A stretch of DNA of 64,000 nucleotides. Source: Amaurobius ferox. Its lineage: Eukaryota; Arthropoda; Arachnida; Araneae; Amaurobiidae. Of the stretch, positions 32,406 through 46,138 are shown piece by piece. Numbering within the stretch: position 1 is the first letter of the stretch; every line of letters starts with the position of its first letter. Location: positions 141,995,450 through 142,059,449 of the forward strand of contig OX578134.1 of assembly GCA_951213105.1 (NCBI GenBank), read 5' to 3'. The translations under genes were made by a program, and so were the position numbers. The notes beneath the pieces are model-generated. The model was not told the DNA's origin, made no database searches, and was given only the letters and a program-made list of their open reading frames with translations.

Positions 32406-34430
32406 GCAAAATTTAAAATTTCAAAATAATTTAGTCCGTGTGATTAGTCTTTACAATCATTATAATACGCTGTCTTTACTATCACTATAGTATTTGAATA
32501 CAGCTGATTTACAAGCTGTATTCAAATGTATGATTCAGTGACTGTTATACATACTGAAGTCGATAATATATAATGTAAAATGAAAGGTTTTAAACAAGAT
32601 ATATTGATGTATGAAATAATCTACGGATATATTACAATTTGGTAAGAGTTGGAGAAAAGCTCAATGTACTTTTCACTGCAAACACTTAACAATGGTTGAG
32701 CATTATTTCAAACAAGACATTTGCCTTAAAAAGGACAAAAGTCCTATCAATATTCAAATGAGTGATATCAAAGGAAAACAGATATTAAAATTATGATTTT
32801 CGGTATGATTTATGATTATTCTTGTTGATTTATTTGCAATTGATTTTAAATATGGATTTTGCTGAACGTTCATGGCTATCGCATTCATCTATTATTAATG
32901 TTAAACTATTACAAATAGTCATATATTTGTTAAATTAGTCATCACACACTTTTGGCAGATTTTAAATATTATTTCAAATTTTATAAGACTTCTCGGAAAC
33001 TTTATCATTATGATTTGTTTAACTATATCGGCAAATAGTACTTTTCATCAACTTATAATTTTTACAACTGCGCAAACTTAGATAAATACTACAAAAATGT
33101 TTTAAATCGATAAATATGATAACTATTAAGATGTATACACTATAAAATAAGCAATTTAAATAATAAAACATGTTTTCGTCCATTGTGTAAAATTTACTTC
33201 TCTTATTAATTTTACTGTAAATATCACTCTTCAACAAAATTATAGGCATTATTGCAGAGTTTCTAATTAAGTGCAGAACAAATCTGGCAGTTCTATGAAT
33301 CTTCACAACGCAATATTGAGTTTATTTTCGCTGCTTAAACTTGAATTGCTCAATTCGATATTTTTGTAGTACCCGTAATGCAGCTATCTATAAAACTATA
33401 TTAATACTAAAATATTATATTTCTCCATTTATTTAAAACAAATCTAAATAAAATCTCAGTAATTGCAATATATATTTTATCTCTTGAGCAAATTTTGTAA
33501 TTAAAGATTCCGTAATTTACAAATATACGTAGTTATATTTCAGATAATTATATAAATGCATTTAAAACATACGATTAAAAATGCATATTCTTGCTCTAAC
33601 TAGAATTTATGAGCTGTTAAAGATGCAGGAATTAATTCAGATAATCAAATCGATTTCTAGAATCCATTTTTTAACAATTATGAAATATACAGAAGAATAA
33701 TTAAATATGCTCATAAATATATTTATTAAATACGCCATTAATCTCAACATAAATTATTTTGTTGCACTTTAATATTTTATTAGGTATAATTTAAATATTG
33801 CAATTAATAAACATTTATTATATGTGATATAAATATTAATAACTCAACTAATGAGACTGCACTTCCCTTTTACATACATTTAAATAAAAAATAATATTAA
33901 ATAGTTATTTTATGCCTATATTTTGAGTCAGATTTCAAAACAGATAAGTAATGGGAGAAAATGGTCGAAAATGATATAATCATAGAAATGAAAATAAATC
34001 ATATGGATAATGAATAAGATATGATTATTTGTGAATATTTATGAGAAATTACCTAGATTATAACGAGAATACCTTATGTTATAAATGGATTAGTAGAAGG
34101 TAGAATTTTGTATGTTTGAACCAAAAGAGAAATATAAAATTATCAAGTTCACATAATTATTTAACCTCACGCCACGTATTAAAAATATTTTTGAAACGTA
34201 TCTTTACTTTGTATTTTTTTATAAAATGATTTAATTTTACTAACCTACTACAACTTCGTTTTACTTAGCACTACTACTTCAGTTTACTAAACTCCTGCGA
34301 CTTCAATATCCCCAATTAATACGATCATTTGCAAACCCTACTTTCGCGCAGCATTTTGCAAACTAAATTTACGGTGTTTTATATTATAAAAAACTTCATA
34401 ACGTCTGATCGCCTGCAATTCCAATTCCAC
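32406..34430. other. AT-rich interval, about 2 kb, no gene seen
   Basis: I see no frame with protein-like character, no mobile-element end and no clear repeat in this stretch. Confidence 0.5.
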
Positions 34431-34439
34431 CCATGCCGT

Positions 34440-34502
34440 CTTCAAAAAGTACGTTTTTAACACTTTACAACAAAGTTGAAAAGTGTTTATGACTTTGTTT
34501 AT

Positions 34503-34537
<35 letters not shown>

Positions 34538-34945
34538 TTCTGTCCAATAGCACGATAGCTGCCGTAAAAATGACTTAATCAAAAGGAAATTTTAGTATGT
34601 TGTTCAGACGGTCTGTAGAACCTACGGGAATATAAATGAATAATATCACCCAATTAGTTTTGGATTGAACCCGGGTCGAAAAAATGAAATGCATTGAGCC
34701 CTATGGGACCTAATTCTTCAAACATTTTTAAGCAGATTTAAAATTCACAAATTGCTTCGAAAATTTTAGGTAATATTCAAATTGTTCCAAAAAATATATA
34801 AAAAAAAGCGAAATATATTCAGTAGTTTTTTAAATAAAAATTAAAATAATAATTACACCTCTTATAGGAAACGATCACGTGACCATGATATGAAACGATC
34901 ACATGACCCACTTCAAAATGATATATGGCATCCATCTTGTTTCAA
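34440..34945 (+). repeat. (TCTG)n-bearing dispersed repeat G, copy 1
   Basis: The order is: caacaaagttgaaaagtgttt, (TCTG)n at 34503-34542, cacgatagctgccgtaaaaa, ttttagtatgttgttcagac, ggtctgtagaa, cacccaattagttttggatt, aacccgggtcgaaaaaatga, atcacgtgacc. The same order is found at 59.37-59.82 kb and inverted at 49.13-49.57 kb. With a microsatellite near one end and no protein it resembles a non-autonomous element, class unknown. Confidence 0.75.
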
Positions 34946-35599
34946 AATCGTGATTTTTTTAAGTTCTTTTTAATTCTTATTGAGTGTTGTATCCGTCCTA
35001 AAACTACTTTATTTTTGCTTAAATTCTGTGCATCTACATACTGAAACAACGCAATGACAATATATTTGAGTTTAAATGCTCATATAAATTTGATTATATG
35101 AGCACATGTTTGATGATATGAGAGAAGGACGATTTTTAGATGAAGTTTCAAGCATAGAGTTTAATTTTTTGTAGCTCCATGGTCTTAATTTTTAAATAAA
35201 ATAAATTATTATAGTATTGTGATGAATGAAATGAATGGGAGAAAGTTATGAATGAAATCCTGTTTTTATAGAGAGATCCAGGCGTGTTATTTTTTCTAAG
35301 ACGTCATTTGAAATAATTTCAGTTGTTTTCGATGAAGTTTTCAAATATAATAAATTATCGTAGTATTATGATAATTCTAAATCTATTACCGAGGAATGTA
35401 TAACATTTTAGAGATGTTTAAAGCAGGCAGTTTATATTTCAATGCCGTCATTTGAATGAAGTTCACTTTTTTCGATGAAGGTTTAAGTTTTCAAATATAA
35501 TAAATTAATGCAGTATTGTGATAAGTTTCAAAATATAACCGAGGAATGTATTGCATTTTAGATTTGTTTAAATAAAATTGCATTGAAGTTGGAAAGTGT

Positions 35600-35965
35600 T
35601 TCATAATCAATGCTTTAAGCATGATTGATCTTTCTTGTTTAACTTTGATGTTATCTAATCCTTTAACTACGATCTTTAAAACCACATTATCTAAACTTAT
35701 CCGATTTTCGATTGAACTCTTGCATCGTAAATCGATATTCCAATTATCACTATTTCATGGATATTGCAATCCTTCCCGATGCCCCCCGATACACCAATCT
35801 AACATGATTCTTCAGATATCCCTATCCATATTCCAATCCATTACATTTCCTGGGACAATTCCTATCCATCACGATTCCCGGGACATTCCAATCAACACGA
35901 ATCAGGGAATATTCCAATTCATCACGATTTCAATGATTTCTAGTATACATGTCTTCTAGTATTGG
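35600..35965 (+). repeat. Family D repeat, copy 1, with short internal tandem repeats
   Basis: It shares catcgtaaatcgatattcca with the copies at 38.3, 45.3 and 49.7 kb. Here a short motif (atccatcacgattcc-gggacattcc) recurs several times between 35,800 and 35,935. The 112-codon frame through it is probably a by-product of the repeats. Confidence 0.55.
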
Positions 35966-37124
35966 TATTAGTTAGTAAATAAAAAATTCCTTCCCAAAGG
36001 TCTGAGTAGTTAGGGTATATATCGCTTCCAGTAAAATTGCAAGTTCAATACAGAAAAAAAAACGTATTACCACAAGCCAAGCAATGTGGCTGTTGAACAA
36101 TTGTTTCTAATAGACGATTAATACAATCAGAAGTTTAATTTAAATTTAAGGATAATATATACAGATTATTTGCTTTAATTAATATAAGTAATCAAGTAAA
36201 TACTTTTTGTTATATGACGGCCATTTCAACTGAGTATGTGGTGAAGAAACATACGCACCAATTAAAACGTATCTATACAAATAAAATTGAACATCCATCT
36301 GTTTGTCTATGTATTTGTCACATCATGGAAGTAAACCTACCTATGTTCATTACGGAGGAACTGCGGTATTGAATTTAATGAAAATTGATGGGTAGTTTTA
36401 GTGTGGTCTGTCGTAAAATTTAGGATTCCGACTGTCTATCTATTTGTCTGTATTCATGTCCTTCAGCCTATATCCTAATTTTGAGAGTAATTTAATTATT
36501 ATATGATCTTTAAAAAAAACGAGCCTTATTGGTCATATAAATATTCCACTTAACATGATTGAATTGTTGAGCCTCTATACACTAAATGCAATTCAATACC
36601 TGATCATTTAACTCAATCTTTGTTGTACATATATTTCTAAAATTATGAAAGCTTTATAAGCAAGGTTAGACACACAGCACTGTACTTATTGCACACTTAA
36701 CTGTACGTTGCCTGCTCAAGAACTATGAATTGTACTACTGTGAAGAAGGCAAGCCACGTAGTCTAAAATAAATTATTGTTTCATTTGAAGGTTTTTTGTT
36801 TAATTGCAAAAGTGTTATTACAGTTATAAATAAAATTATATATTGTGCTTCTTTCTGTATGTATGTTATTAAATTAGTAGAAGAGAACTCATTTTTTTTT
36901 CTTTCTGTGAGAATCATTATTAAAAAACAAGAAAATCTCTAAATATTAAAATTTAACACAAATTGTGAATCACGTTTCTTTACAATATATAATCCGTACA
37001 AAGAAATTGTGTGCCTCTAGTTTGATTTTATATTTTTCTTTTCCTAACGATCAGATTTAAAATTAATGTCAAAAATCTAATTTAGAGAATGATATATTTG
37101 TAAAAATATGATTTATGTTGTAAA

Positions 37125-37620
37125 GAACCTTGCTGCCCCACCGGGAAACAAACCCTAGATCTCTGAACTGGCCAGCCGAAGCTCTACCTTTGTGCTACTG
37201 GGACGAAATTGCAAGCTTTTATCGTCGAAGTGGACATTGTTTTCTCCAGTTTCTAATCTCAATTTGGTGGGCACCTGAGTATCTGACCGACTACCATCTG
37301 TTATTTTCATCTCAGGTTAGCTTCCTACAACTACTATTTTTGCCCAGGTAGTATCCTGTGTGGTCGTTATCCTATCAATTTGAAATCGGCGCTGAATCTT
37401 ACAGAATCCACTGAATCCGTACTAGTCGTACTAGGATCACTCTCAAACCTCCGACATATTTGCATTAACCTACAGGGTTGAACTGTTCGGGCGCATTGTA
37501 AATAACATTATTGCCGCAACTGCGAATCGAACCCAGGGCCTCCGAACTGGCTAACCGACGCTCTGCCTTTGAGAGACTGGGACGAAATTGCAAGCTCTTA
37601 TCGTGGAAATGGACTCTCTA
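37125..37620 (-). mobile_element. SINE-3, two heads in tandem, minus strand
   Basis: On the minus strand a tRNA-like head (right, 37490-37620; complement of B-box at aatcgaaccca) is followed by the SINE body (37250-37490) and a second, complete head (37125-37250). Both heads contain the string gggacgaaattgcaagct and the strand-complement of gccagttcggag-cc. The unit is thus a head-body-head dimer or two nested SINEs. Confidence 0.75.
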
Positions 37621-38200
37621 GTTTGTTTCAGAACTACTTAGAAATGTGATATTTGTGTTTAGGCCACCGGCATGGCCACACTGACAAATATTGCTGAATT
37701 TTGTAAGGAAATTTCGAAAGATTACTAAACCCTATTTAAGTTACACTCAAAGTGCACTACAAAATCCTTCCTGTATGAGCAGAGATCTAAGTTGTATTCG
37801 AAAGTTTCAACCGTCATCATCGTTTTCACTACACAATGTTTAGCAAGTCATTGTCTGAAACTGAGTTGATTTTTAGAAGAAAGGATAGTAACATTATATC
37901 GAGTCAGGAATTATTTTATCTTAAAAAATATGTACTTTAAATTAAAAAATTGATGAATGTTTTATAGAATAAAATATACTTCAAAGTCTACATTTCATAA
38001 TTACAATTGTAATATATGTCATTTAGTTATTTTACCTCTTGTCCAAATTATAATTTATATAATATGGAGTGGGAAATGTTATGCTTGTAAGAATTTAACG
38101 CATGACTACTTATATTGATAGAAAAGAAAAATATGAAATTATTTAAAACATTGATATTGTAGTGATTTTGTTTCGTCTTTTCTACCTCTTTCTTGAACAA
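37621..38200. other. Interval without a recognised gene
   Basis: Nothing supported. Confidence 0.4.
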
Positions 38201-38209
38201 AACATCTAT

Positions 38210-38680
38210 TTTACAATTCATTACCCTGTATAAATTTGGCGTCTGAAAAATATGTTCATTGACTTTCGTAATCCCCAGTCATTCAAAACTTCCCTCGAAC
38301 TCAACAATTTCAAGACCCACCCAATTTCCAACAGGTCCCTTGAATCGTAAATCGATATTTCAGTCATTTTTTTCACAACATTGGCTCTAATTTCCTGAGG
38401 CTCAACATACTTCCTTTCGAGTAAAACTTTCATCTGAGTAAATTGGTGCAATATACCGTCCCCATCCCTGTCACGCCTGAAGAACTATTTCTAATTGGTG
38501 TTTAATGTAGTAGGGCCAACAGATTTTGTCGCCTCAAGCAACCTTGAAGTGAGTTTGAGTTCAAGGAGAAGCTGAAATAAGTCGGTATTTTAATTAATGT
38601 AAGCGAAAGTCCAAATTAAAGTTCGGTAGATGTTTCCCTATTCATGTATATACAAGTTGTGCACAGCGTATATACATATA
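38210..38680 (+). repeat. Family D repeat, copy 2
   Basis: Matches copies at 45.2 and 49.6 kb: tcgtaaatcgatatttcag, gtcacgcctgaagaactatt, tctaattggtgtttaatg, gagttcaaggag. On the minus strand a 76-codon frame (38221-38451; TEISIYDSRDLLEIGWVL) is open here. The other copies keep ISIYD-like residues but contain stops, so a former gene on the minus strand is conceivable but not shown. Confidence 0.6.
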
Positions 38681-38780
38681 TAAATTCTTCACCAGGAACT
38701 AGTGTAGATATTTTTAATTATATATAATGTGCATTAATGTTTAGATTACTTTTAAATTACTATGCGGATATCTTATGCTA

Positions 38781-40207
38781 TATACACCAACCGACACAGA
38801 AAATGCAACACCATGAAAGTGCGAATGGATTGTGATGATAAAAGACACACATACAGAGATGGCATAATATAGAAATATTTGATTTAGATTCCAGAAGGAT
38901 AATGCAACACAGCAATGGCATAGACAGGGTGATCAATCGGCAGTAGGACCACCTCTTTTGGCGATACAAGTACCAGCCCTTCGAAGAACAGATTCAATGA
39001 GCGTGCGGATAGTTTTCTGAGGCATAGATGACTATACGCCTTCAACCATGCTACGCAGGTCGTCCTCTGTTTGAGGCGAGGGCAGGACAGTCAAATGACG
39101 GACAATCACGTCGCATACATGCTCGATGGGTGAGAGATCTGAAGAGAGCAGAGGCCAAGGAGGCACCTGCATAACTTGCAAGGCGTGTCTGCTGACGATT
39201 GCCGTGTGTGGTCGTGCATTGTCTTACTGTAAAACAGGATTTTGCCACCGATGAAAGTAGGTCAGTGCAACTGGCTGCAGCACCTTATCCAGATATCATC
39301 GTGGCGGCATTGTGCATCTGATTTTTACCAGAGGTGACAGGCTATCGAAGTCGATGGCATCCCAAACCATGAAGTCGCGTCGTCAAGCAGTATTGCCTTT
39401 AACAGTTGGAGCAGGATAGGATCTGCTTCCACGTCTTCTCCAGAATCTCATACGTCGACTGTCTTTCGACAAGCAGAACCGATACTCGTCTTTGAACGTT
39501 ACCCTGTTTCAATCAGCCGTTCAAGAGGATTGGGCCTGACAGCATTGCAATCAATTCGTCTGTGTCTTGTCGCCAACAGCAATCTTCGTAATGGACGGTT
39601 TGGGTGACAGCCGATTTTGGCCAATCGTCTAGAAACTGTTCTCGCTGATATTGGGACATTAAATGTACCCTGCAAATTCTGCAGAATGTCGACATTCGTC
39701 GTTTGTGGGGCCGCCACCCCATGCCTTCGAATGTGTCGATCAACGCGTGCTGACGTACATCTGGACGAACCTGTACCACTGCGACGAATCACATGCCCTT
39801 CTTCAATCTATCTTCTCCAAATCCCTTGCGCAGTGGACGCATCTATGCGTATTTCAGTGGCAATACTCAGGTACAACCACCCAGCCGTACGTAGGCCTAA
39901 AATAAATCCAATCGCACGATCGTCCAAATGCTGAAATAGATTTCGGCGTCGTCGGCCAGGCATCTTCAACAACACGTGTCTTCTGAAATGAAACCCAGCT
40001 CGAAAAGCAGGTTTCCGTAAGAGACAGAGAGTAACAACCGCCGGCTCATCTGCTGCTTCTATTCATTTTATCCCGCGCTCTAATAACGTAACAGACTTGC
40101 ATTTCAAATCATTTGCACGCATTGGTCAGCTACGTTTGTCTCGCAATTTGCGTAATTCTACGACCAACGCATCATGGTGTTGCATTTTGTATATCGGGCA
40201 GTTTATA
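38781..40207 (-). mobile_element. Tc1-like transposon C, minus strand
   Basis: The ends are imperfect inverted repeats: tacaccaaccgacacagaaa-atgcaacacc at the left, and the complement of tgttgcattttgtatatcgg at the right, next to TA. Total length is about 1.43 kb, as for a Tc1-like element. It contains one dead transposase gene. Confidence 0.85.
38933..39963 (-). pseudogene. Tc1-like transposase of transposon C, broken
   Basis: It starts MPGRRRRNLFQHLDDRAIGF at 39963 and keeps pieces of the DNA-binding region (VIRRSGTGSSRCTSARVDRH, TVSRRLAKIGCHPNRPLR). Catalytic-domain pieces follow in shifted frames: FKDEYRFCLSKDSRRMRFWR, FMVWDAIDFDS, and SSDLSPIEHVCDVIVRH with the third acidic residue. The end is RTLIESVLRRAGTCIAKRGG and a stop at 38933. 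Several stops and frameshifts break it. It is closer to transposase B than to A. Confidence 0.85.
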
Positions 40208-40317
40208 TAAATTAAATCCTGATTGTAAATATAAAAGCTGCTGATTAAATTAAATTCGTAACTTTCTGTTTTACTTTGCAGAAAAGATTAATTAAGTATT
40301 AGTGTAAATACAAGATG

Positions 40318-41613
40318 CGGCTATTAATTTCCAGGACTGACATAACTGTACGAGAAGTGTAACTCAGCAGAAAGTATTAATGCTTGTATCTGGAAGGTAG
40401 TGTATCTGGTCATGCCCCATGAAGTGCGCGTCATTCTGAAGCAAGAGGTTGTTGTTGAAACACGCGTTAAAACGTAGCTGTTAAATTGTTGTTGTAGAAG
40501 GGCAGATATGGAGCAGAGGATTAACATCACATTTTGCTTCAAATTGGGCAAAACTGAGAAAGAAACTCGTGCAAAGTTGAAACAAGCATACGGCGATGAA
40601 GCATTATCCCGTTCCCGCACTTTTGAATGGTTTAGACGTTTTCGAGACGGGCGTGAAAGCGTCTAAGATAATGCGCACACTGGACGGCCGATTTCCGTGC
40701 CCAAGCCGGAAACAATTAGGAAAGTCCTTGAGCTTGTGACATCTGATCGTCGATTGACTATTCGAGTTCGCCAACGGAGTGAACATTAATAAGGAGATTA
40801 TTCAGCAAATTTTGACTCAAGACCTAGGGAAACGCAAGGTTTGTTCCAGATTCTTTCCTCACTGTTTATCGGAGGAACAAAAGCAAATCAGATTGGTCTC
40901 GTGTAGTGAACTCATCAAAAACGCTGACGCTGAACCTTCTTTCCTCGATTCGATAGTATAGGGAGACGAGTCATAGTGTTCCCAGTTCGACCCTGAAAGC
41001 AAGCGACAGAGATCCGAATGGCGGTCTCCAAGCTCTCCAAAACCAAAACAATTTCGATTTCAAGAATCCAAAGTCAAGGTCATGTTAATCACTGTCTTCG
41101 ATAGCGAAGGTCTAATTCATCATGAATTTGTTCCACCTAGCAAGACTGCCACAGGACAGTTTTACGCATAAGTTCTTGCCCGACTTCGACAAAGAATTCG
41201 CAGAAGGCTTCGTTTTCGACAGAATGGGAGTTGGCTTCTTCTGCACAACAATGACCGGCCCCACATTTCGCTGCCTATGAAGCGGTTTTTAACCCAGAAT
41301 GAGGTAGTGGAGATGAATCGTCCTCCATTCTCTCCGGACTTAGCAACCGCAGACTTTTTATTGTTTACGAAATGGAAAAATTTGCTGAAGGGAACAAGAT
41401 TTGAGAGGATCTCGAAGATATCAAGATAACCGTGACTTCAGAATTGAAGAGCATTCCGAAAGAGGACGTTAAATGTTGTTTCCGAAACTTATACAGTCGA
41501 GCACAGAAGTGCATTACTGCAGGTGGAAGTTACTTCGAAACATATTAAATGGGTATGTAATTCACACATTATTTTCCGCAGTAAGTAGATCAGTCCTGGA
41601 AATTAATAGCCGG
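40318..41613 (+). mobile_element. mariner transposon with about 22-bp inverted ends
   Basis: The left end (cggctattaatttccaggac, 40318 on) and right end (gtcctggaaattaatagccg, ending 41612) are inverted copies. The length of about 1.3 kb is typical of mariner. It carries one degenerate transposase. Confidence 0.88.
40508..41545 (+). pseudogene. mariner transposase (DD34D type), broken
   Basis: It starts MEQRINITFCFKLGKTEKET and continues YGDEALSRSRTFEWFRRFRD, the mariner helix-turn-helix region. A stop lies at 40664. Catalytic blocks follow in changing frames: GDES next to a stop (near 40967), FDPESKRQ, LLHNNDRPHIS (near 41243; the second acidic site), and PPFSPDLATADFLLF (near 41322), the third acidic site of mariner enzymes. 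Stops and frameshifts make it inactive. Confidence 0.88.
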
Positions 41614-42092
41614 ATCTTGTATGATAATCTGATATGTGCAGTACGACAGTATTACTATATTTGGCGATAAATTTGCTTATTTTTCCTCCAAAATCATATA
41701 CGATGCATGTTACATGTTTTCATTGTTGAATAGTTAATTTGAAATTGCGTGCATTTATTCGAAATGTTTAAGATTTACATTTCAGCTCAAAGAGTTTCCG
41801 ATTTCAGCTTCAGAATGGCAAAATTACGGAAAATTTCAGCCCTCCTTGAAAATATATTGTATTTTGTATGTAACTCGTATCTCCTATTACTCATCCCAAG
41901 CGGGGATTAAAATTCTTACATTCGAAATACCAAAAGCATTTCAACGGGAACAATAGGTGTGCTTCTTCCTGCCCAGAAAAAGAGGACTGAAAAACACTGG
42001 TTTAGAGGTCGTACCAGAGCCTTTCATTTAGAATAAGCATTCCAGTGGAACAAAATTTGTATCGCCGTAGATGTTTGAAGAAACCCATATGT

Positions 42093-42175
42093 ACAGTGGA
42101 CGCCGGTTATAAAGCGAGTTTGAGACGTCATCAAGTTAACCGCAATATAAAGGCAGTATTGTTATAAACGAGGTT
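42093..42175 (+). mobile_element. Possible pogo/Tigger-like terminal fragment
   Basis: cagtggacgccggttataaa resembles pogo/Tigger ends (CAGT then a GGTTATAA-like motif), and attgttataaacgagg follows. No opposite end or transposase was found, so this is tentative. Confidence 0.3.
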
Positions 42176-42205
42176 TTGCATTTTAATGTTCAACTGCTAG
42201 TGATA

Positions 42206-42267
42206 ACGTTTAGAATATAATAAAACATTTAGAATATAATAAAACATTTAGAATATAATAAAACTTA
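42206..42267. repeat. Tandem repeat, 19-bp unit, three copies
   Basis: The unit aaaacatttagaatataat repeats three times. Its complement (aattatattctaaatgt) follows at 42,277-42,294, so a foldback is also possible. Confidence 0.85.
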
Positions 42268-42594
42268 GTTGTATGTTTAATTATATTCTAAATGTATGCT
42301 TACATAATGCGAAAGGGAGGGCAATAGTTTACAAATTGAATTAATCCTTTAAAACCCAAATTATTTTTTTCATAATGTTTAAGTAAAAATATCAGATTTT
42401 GCTTTTTGGCAGGGGTGACACTATCGTTATACTCAAAACATATGTTAGGTACTTTTAGAAAAACATGCAGTCTTAGGGAGCTGGACAGATCAGATGTAAC
42501 ACAATCATTTGTTTAGTCATTAAGATTATTATTTTTCATAAACATATATAAAAATGTAAGATACTATAAATGCTACATGAATCAATCTATATAC

Positions 42595-42705
42595 TATGAT
42601 GCAAACTTTATAATCCAACATTCACTCCAGTAGTATATCCAACAGTTCGACATTCACTCCAGACCGATAATCCGACATTCACTCCAGACATATCACACTC
42701 CAGTA
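42595..42705. repeat. Short tandem motif around cgacattcactccag
   Basis: caacattcactccagtag, cgacattcactccagaccg, cgacattcactccagacat and cacactccagtag follow one another. Confidence 0.7.
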
Positions 42706-45220
42706 GTTAAATATTTTTATGCTTTCAACAGCTTCTAACAAGTAATACATAATGCGATTCTTTAACTTAGTCATGTCGAATTCCCCACTCCTACATGTCA
42801 ATTAAGTTAGTAATCTGACATCACGTCTTCTTAACAACTTCGTAAGGATGATAAACATATACACATATAAAAGCTGATTACTATATACAGACACGTACGC
42901 AAACTTACAAAATAATATTAAAATAATGAAATAATTCATTTCGTATAAAATTTTGAAGTATAAATTATGGAACGTTGCACATTATACAAAATGATAGTGG
43001 CTTACTACAAAAATCGTTTCACTGATAACATCCTTGTTTGTATCTTTCATTTAAGCTATGATATTTCCGCCCAATCTGACATTGTTACTAACTTTAGATT
43101 TAGAAGTAGCGGTTATGCATATCGGACAATCACGAAGAATTCACCACTTTTGAGATAAGTTACTGCTATCGCTATGTGAACGTAGGAGTATCGTGAAGGT
43201 ATATTATTCTCTATGTCCATATCCCTACCTACTACCTACTTGAAGCTCAATTAGTTAAAAATTTCCTAGAAAAGCTTTGACAAATGCAATTATTTGGTTT
43301 CTTCTTCAGTAATATCATTTTCACCCGTTAATTAGTCCACTTCCGGAGGTAGTATATCGTTGTAATATCTGCATAATGTTTTACAGAAAACTTATATGTC
43401 AAAGGTTCTTCAAAATTATAAAATAATACGAGCTTCATAATAAAAATTAAAACAAAATAGTTTTTGTAACGTATGTACTTGAAAATAAATGATTAATTGT
43501 AATCGACATCTAAAAATAATAATTTAGTTTCAATACTTGATTATGATTGTCTTGGGTTCAGAAATAAAATAGTACCGCCACATACCTAGCGTCCTTATTT
43601 ATAATACACAATATTTAAGAAACAATTTGAAATTCCGGCAAATATCCAATTTTGAACAGTAATCCAATTTTGGGTTTGCGTCACGTATAAAAAGTTCGGA
43701 TTATTTCACTTTTTACGACGGAAATTGGAGTAAATATATATAAAGAAGTCCTCGCCTTTGATTATTCCACTGTTTCATAGTATTAGGTGTATGAATTTAA
43801 TGATTTTTTATTATGACATTTGGAAATACGTTCAGGAACATGTTCCGTGTCTACAAATGAGTACCCGAACACCATACTGGTGCTTTCTGGCCCAAATACA
43901 TCCCTGGTTGTTTGTTATCAAACGAACTATAGGGTCATAGTTCGATTCGATCTTCATGGGCCACTGTTGTTACACAGCTGATACGTGGGTAGTATTGTAC
44001 ATGGTTAAAATGCAATTATAGCTTCAAAACACAACCATTTTTACCAATATCTTTAAATCCAAACATAAGAAGTATCAAGTGCTCTATAAAGAAGGTACTT
44101 GAACTGTGTATACATGCTGTCTCATAATTCGCGTTCAGGGAAAAAATCTCACCGATGGTTGCTCCCAGACCTATGCTTCCAATAAGCAAAATTCGTCAGA
44201 AAAGAGAGTAATTTTATGCCATGGTATTTTCTGATGGATGTGGTATTAGCAAAAATGTAGGAGATCCAAAATTAGGGGAAAAAATAGGGGAACCAAAGCG
44301 CCCCAGTATTGACAAAAAGTACAGTTAAGAATCGTTGCGGGTCAAATTGATTAGTACATGAAAACCAACAGCACACTCCTAAATTAAAAACTTTCTGCGA
44401 TTTTAGGATAATCATTTTCGGACGTTTGAACATTTCAAACTTGCAGAAAGGTTGTTTTACAGCCAATCTGTTTCAATTCGGGCTCGACTGTGAATTGCAA
44501 TATTTGAACCGAAGCATTTTTATTTGCTACGATTGTGAATGTCCTTTAATGATCAACATTTCCTAGGATGAATTAGTTCCTGTACAATTATCAGTTTAAC
44601 CGACAGTCCATTGGATTAACCGGTTGTAGAGTTTATACCCGGGTAACCAAAAAACTTATGGACAAACTTTAATATGTTGCCTTATACCATTTCTTAATTA
44701 ACACGGTATAGATTTCAGCACCTGGTTAAGCAAATCGACTATCAGTTAATTGGATGATTGTATTAAAACTAATCCATGCACAGAAATGTTGGTCTTTCAA
44801 GGGAATTCAAAATCGTATAAAATCGAGATGTGTCAGTGCAATTTACAGTCAAACCCTAAATGTCAGAAATTTGCCGGACAAAAAATCCAACTTCTCTGAA
44901 AGCCTGAAATACTTACAAGTTAGAAAATGGCATCATGATGTTTCAGCAAGATTTTAAGTTAGAATGCGGGATAAGTTTAAAAATGTAGATACTAATTTCT
45001 TGAAAATACCACCTCCATTCTGCAAAAGTCCACGGTATAATACAACTGGCATTTCTGATGATTTATCTAATTGCAGTTATGGCTTTTTCTAGCAATAACG
45101 GATGCGATAAATTCCTAAACGTGAATTATGAAACTCATGTATGATACAATTTTAATTATTTGATGTTGCGAAAATGTGAAAAACAAATATATCATGCAAT
45201 TAAAGAATGATATTCAAAAA
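42706..45220. other. AT-rich interval, no gene seen
   Basis: Small open frames (for example at 42967, 43758, 44754) have no recognisable motif. Nothing in the composition sets them apart. Confidence 0.45.
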
Positions 45221-45225
45221 TATCA

Positions 45226-45660
45226 TTGGAATATACATGTTTAAAAAAACTTTTCTTAAAATATATGTTCCCTAATCTTTCAAAACTATCCCAAACTCAC
45301 CTATATCAAAACATCCATTTTCCTACGGAACTCATTTATCGTAAATCGATATTCCAATGCACCCCGATTCCGATAGCCTTTTCTACATCTTTCTCCAGTA
45401 TCGATATTAGTACGCTACAATATTTCCAATCGGCTGATGTGCAAAAGAATCCCCCCTTCGCTTAAAACTTCTATTTAAGTAAATAAAAGACGCACGCCCA
45501 ACCATGTCATGCCTGAACAAATGTTTCTAATTGATATTTAATGGAGCGCGTCCAACTCATTTTGCGCGGCCCAAACAACTCAGATCTTAGTTTGAATTAA
45601 GGAGTACCAAGACTGATTCTAAGTTTAATTTAATGCGAGAGAAGATACGAAATAATAATA
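45226..45660 (+). repeat. Family D repeat, copy 3
   Basis: Shares with copy 4 the long string of blocks ttatcgtaaatcgatattcc, cccaaccatgtcatgcctga, acaaatgtttctaattgata, tttaatg, caactcattttg. A 79-codon plus-strand frame here shares only RKSIFQ with the copies at 35.6 and 49.6 kb, so coding is not supported. Confidence 0.65.
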
Positions 45661-45956
45661 GGAAGTTTATTCTGGTATTGATCGAGGTGGAAACGGTAAA
45701 CGAAAGGGACAAAATGATATCGTAAGTGTCTTAACGTACAGGTTTTAAAACTTGTATGCAATGGTTTAAATTTCTAATTAAAATCTCATGATATAGTTCT
45801 GTAATCGGTGCTTTAAGTCAATACTTGGACATATTCTAAAGTATTGAAAATGATTAATATAAAACTGTCGCCTTAGTTAAACGTAAATTTGAACTTTTCT
45901 TTATTAAAACATTATAAAAACATCAAAATTGTGAATTCCCACTACGCATTATCATT

Positions 45957-46045
45957 CAATTATATTCTAAACTACTACAGCATTTATATTCTGAACTACT
46001 ACATCGTTTATATTCTAAACGACTACATTTATATTCTAAATGCGT
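45957..46045. repeat. Tandem repeat around tatattctaaactactaca, four units
   Basis: Units of about 22-26 bp, diverged. Confidence 0.8.
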
Positions 46046-46138
46046 ATATCGTATTAAATTCAAGTATAGGAAATATATTATAGGAAGTGTTTTCTTTTTT
46101 GCTTAAAAATGTTGGTGTGCGACACCCCTAGCATATTA

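Noticed and set aside
34503..34542. Regulatory repeat
   Set aside because: The (TCTG)n tract is part of a dispersed repeat with two other copies; no gene is near.
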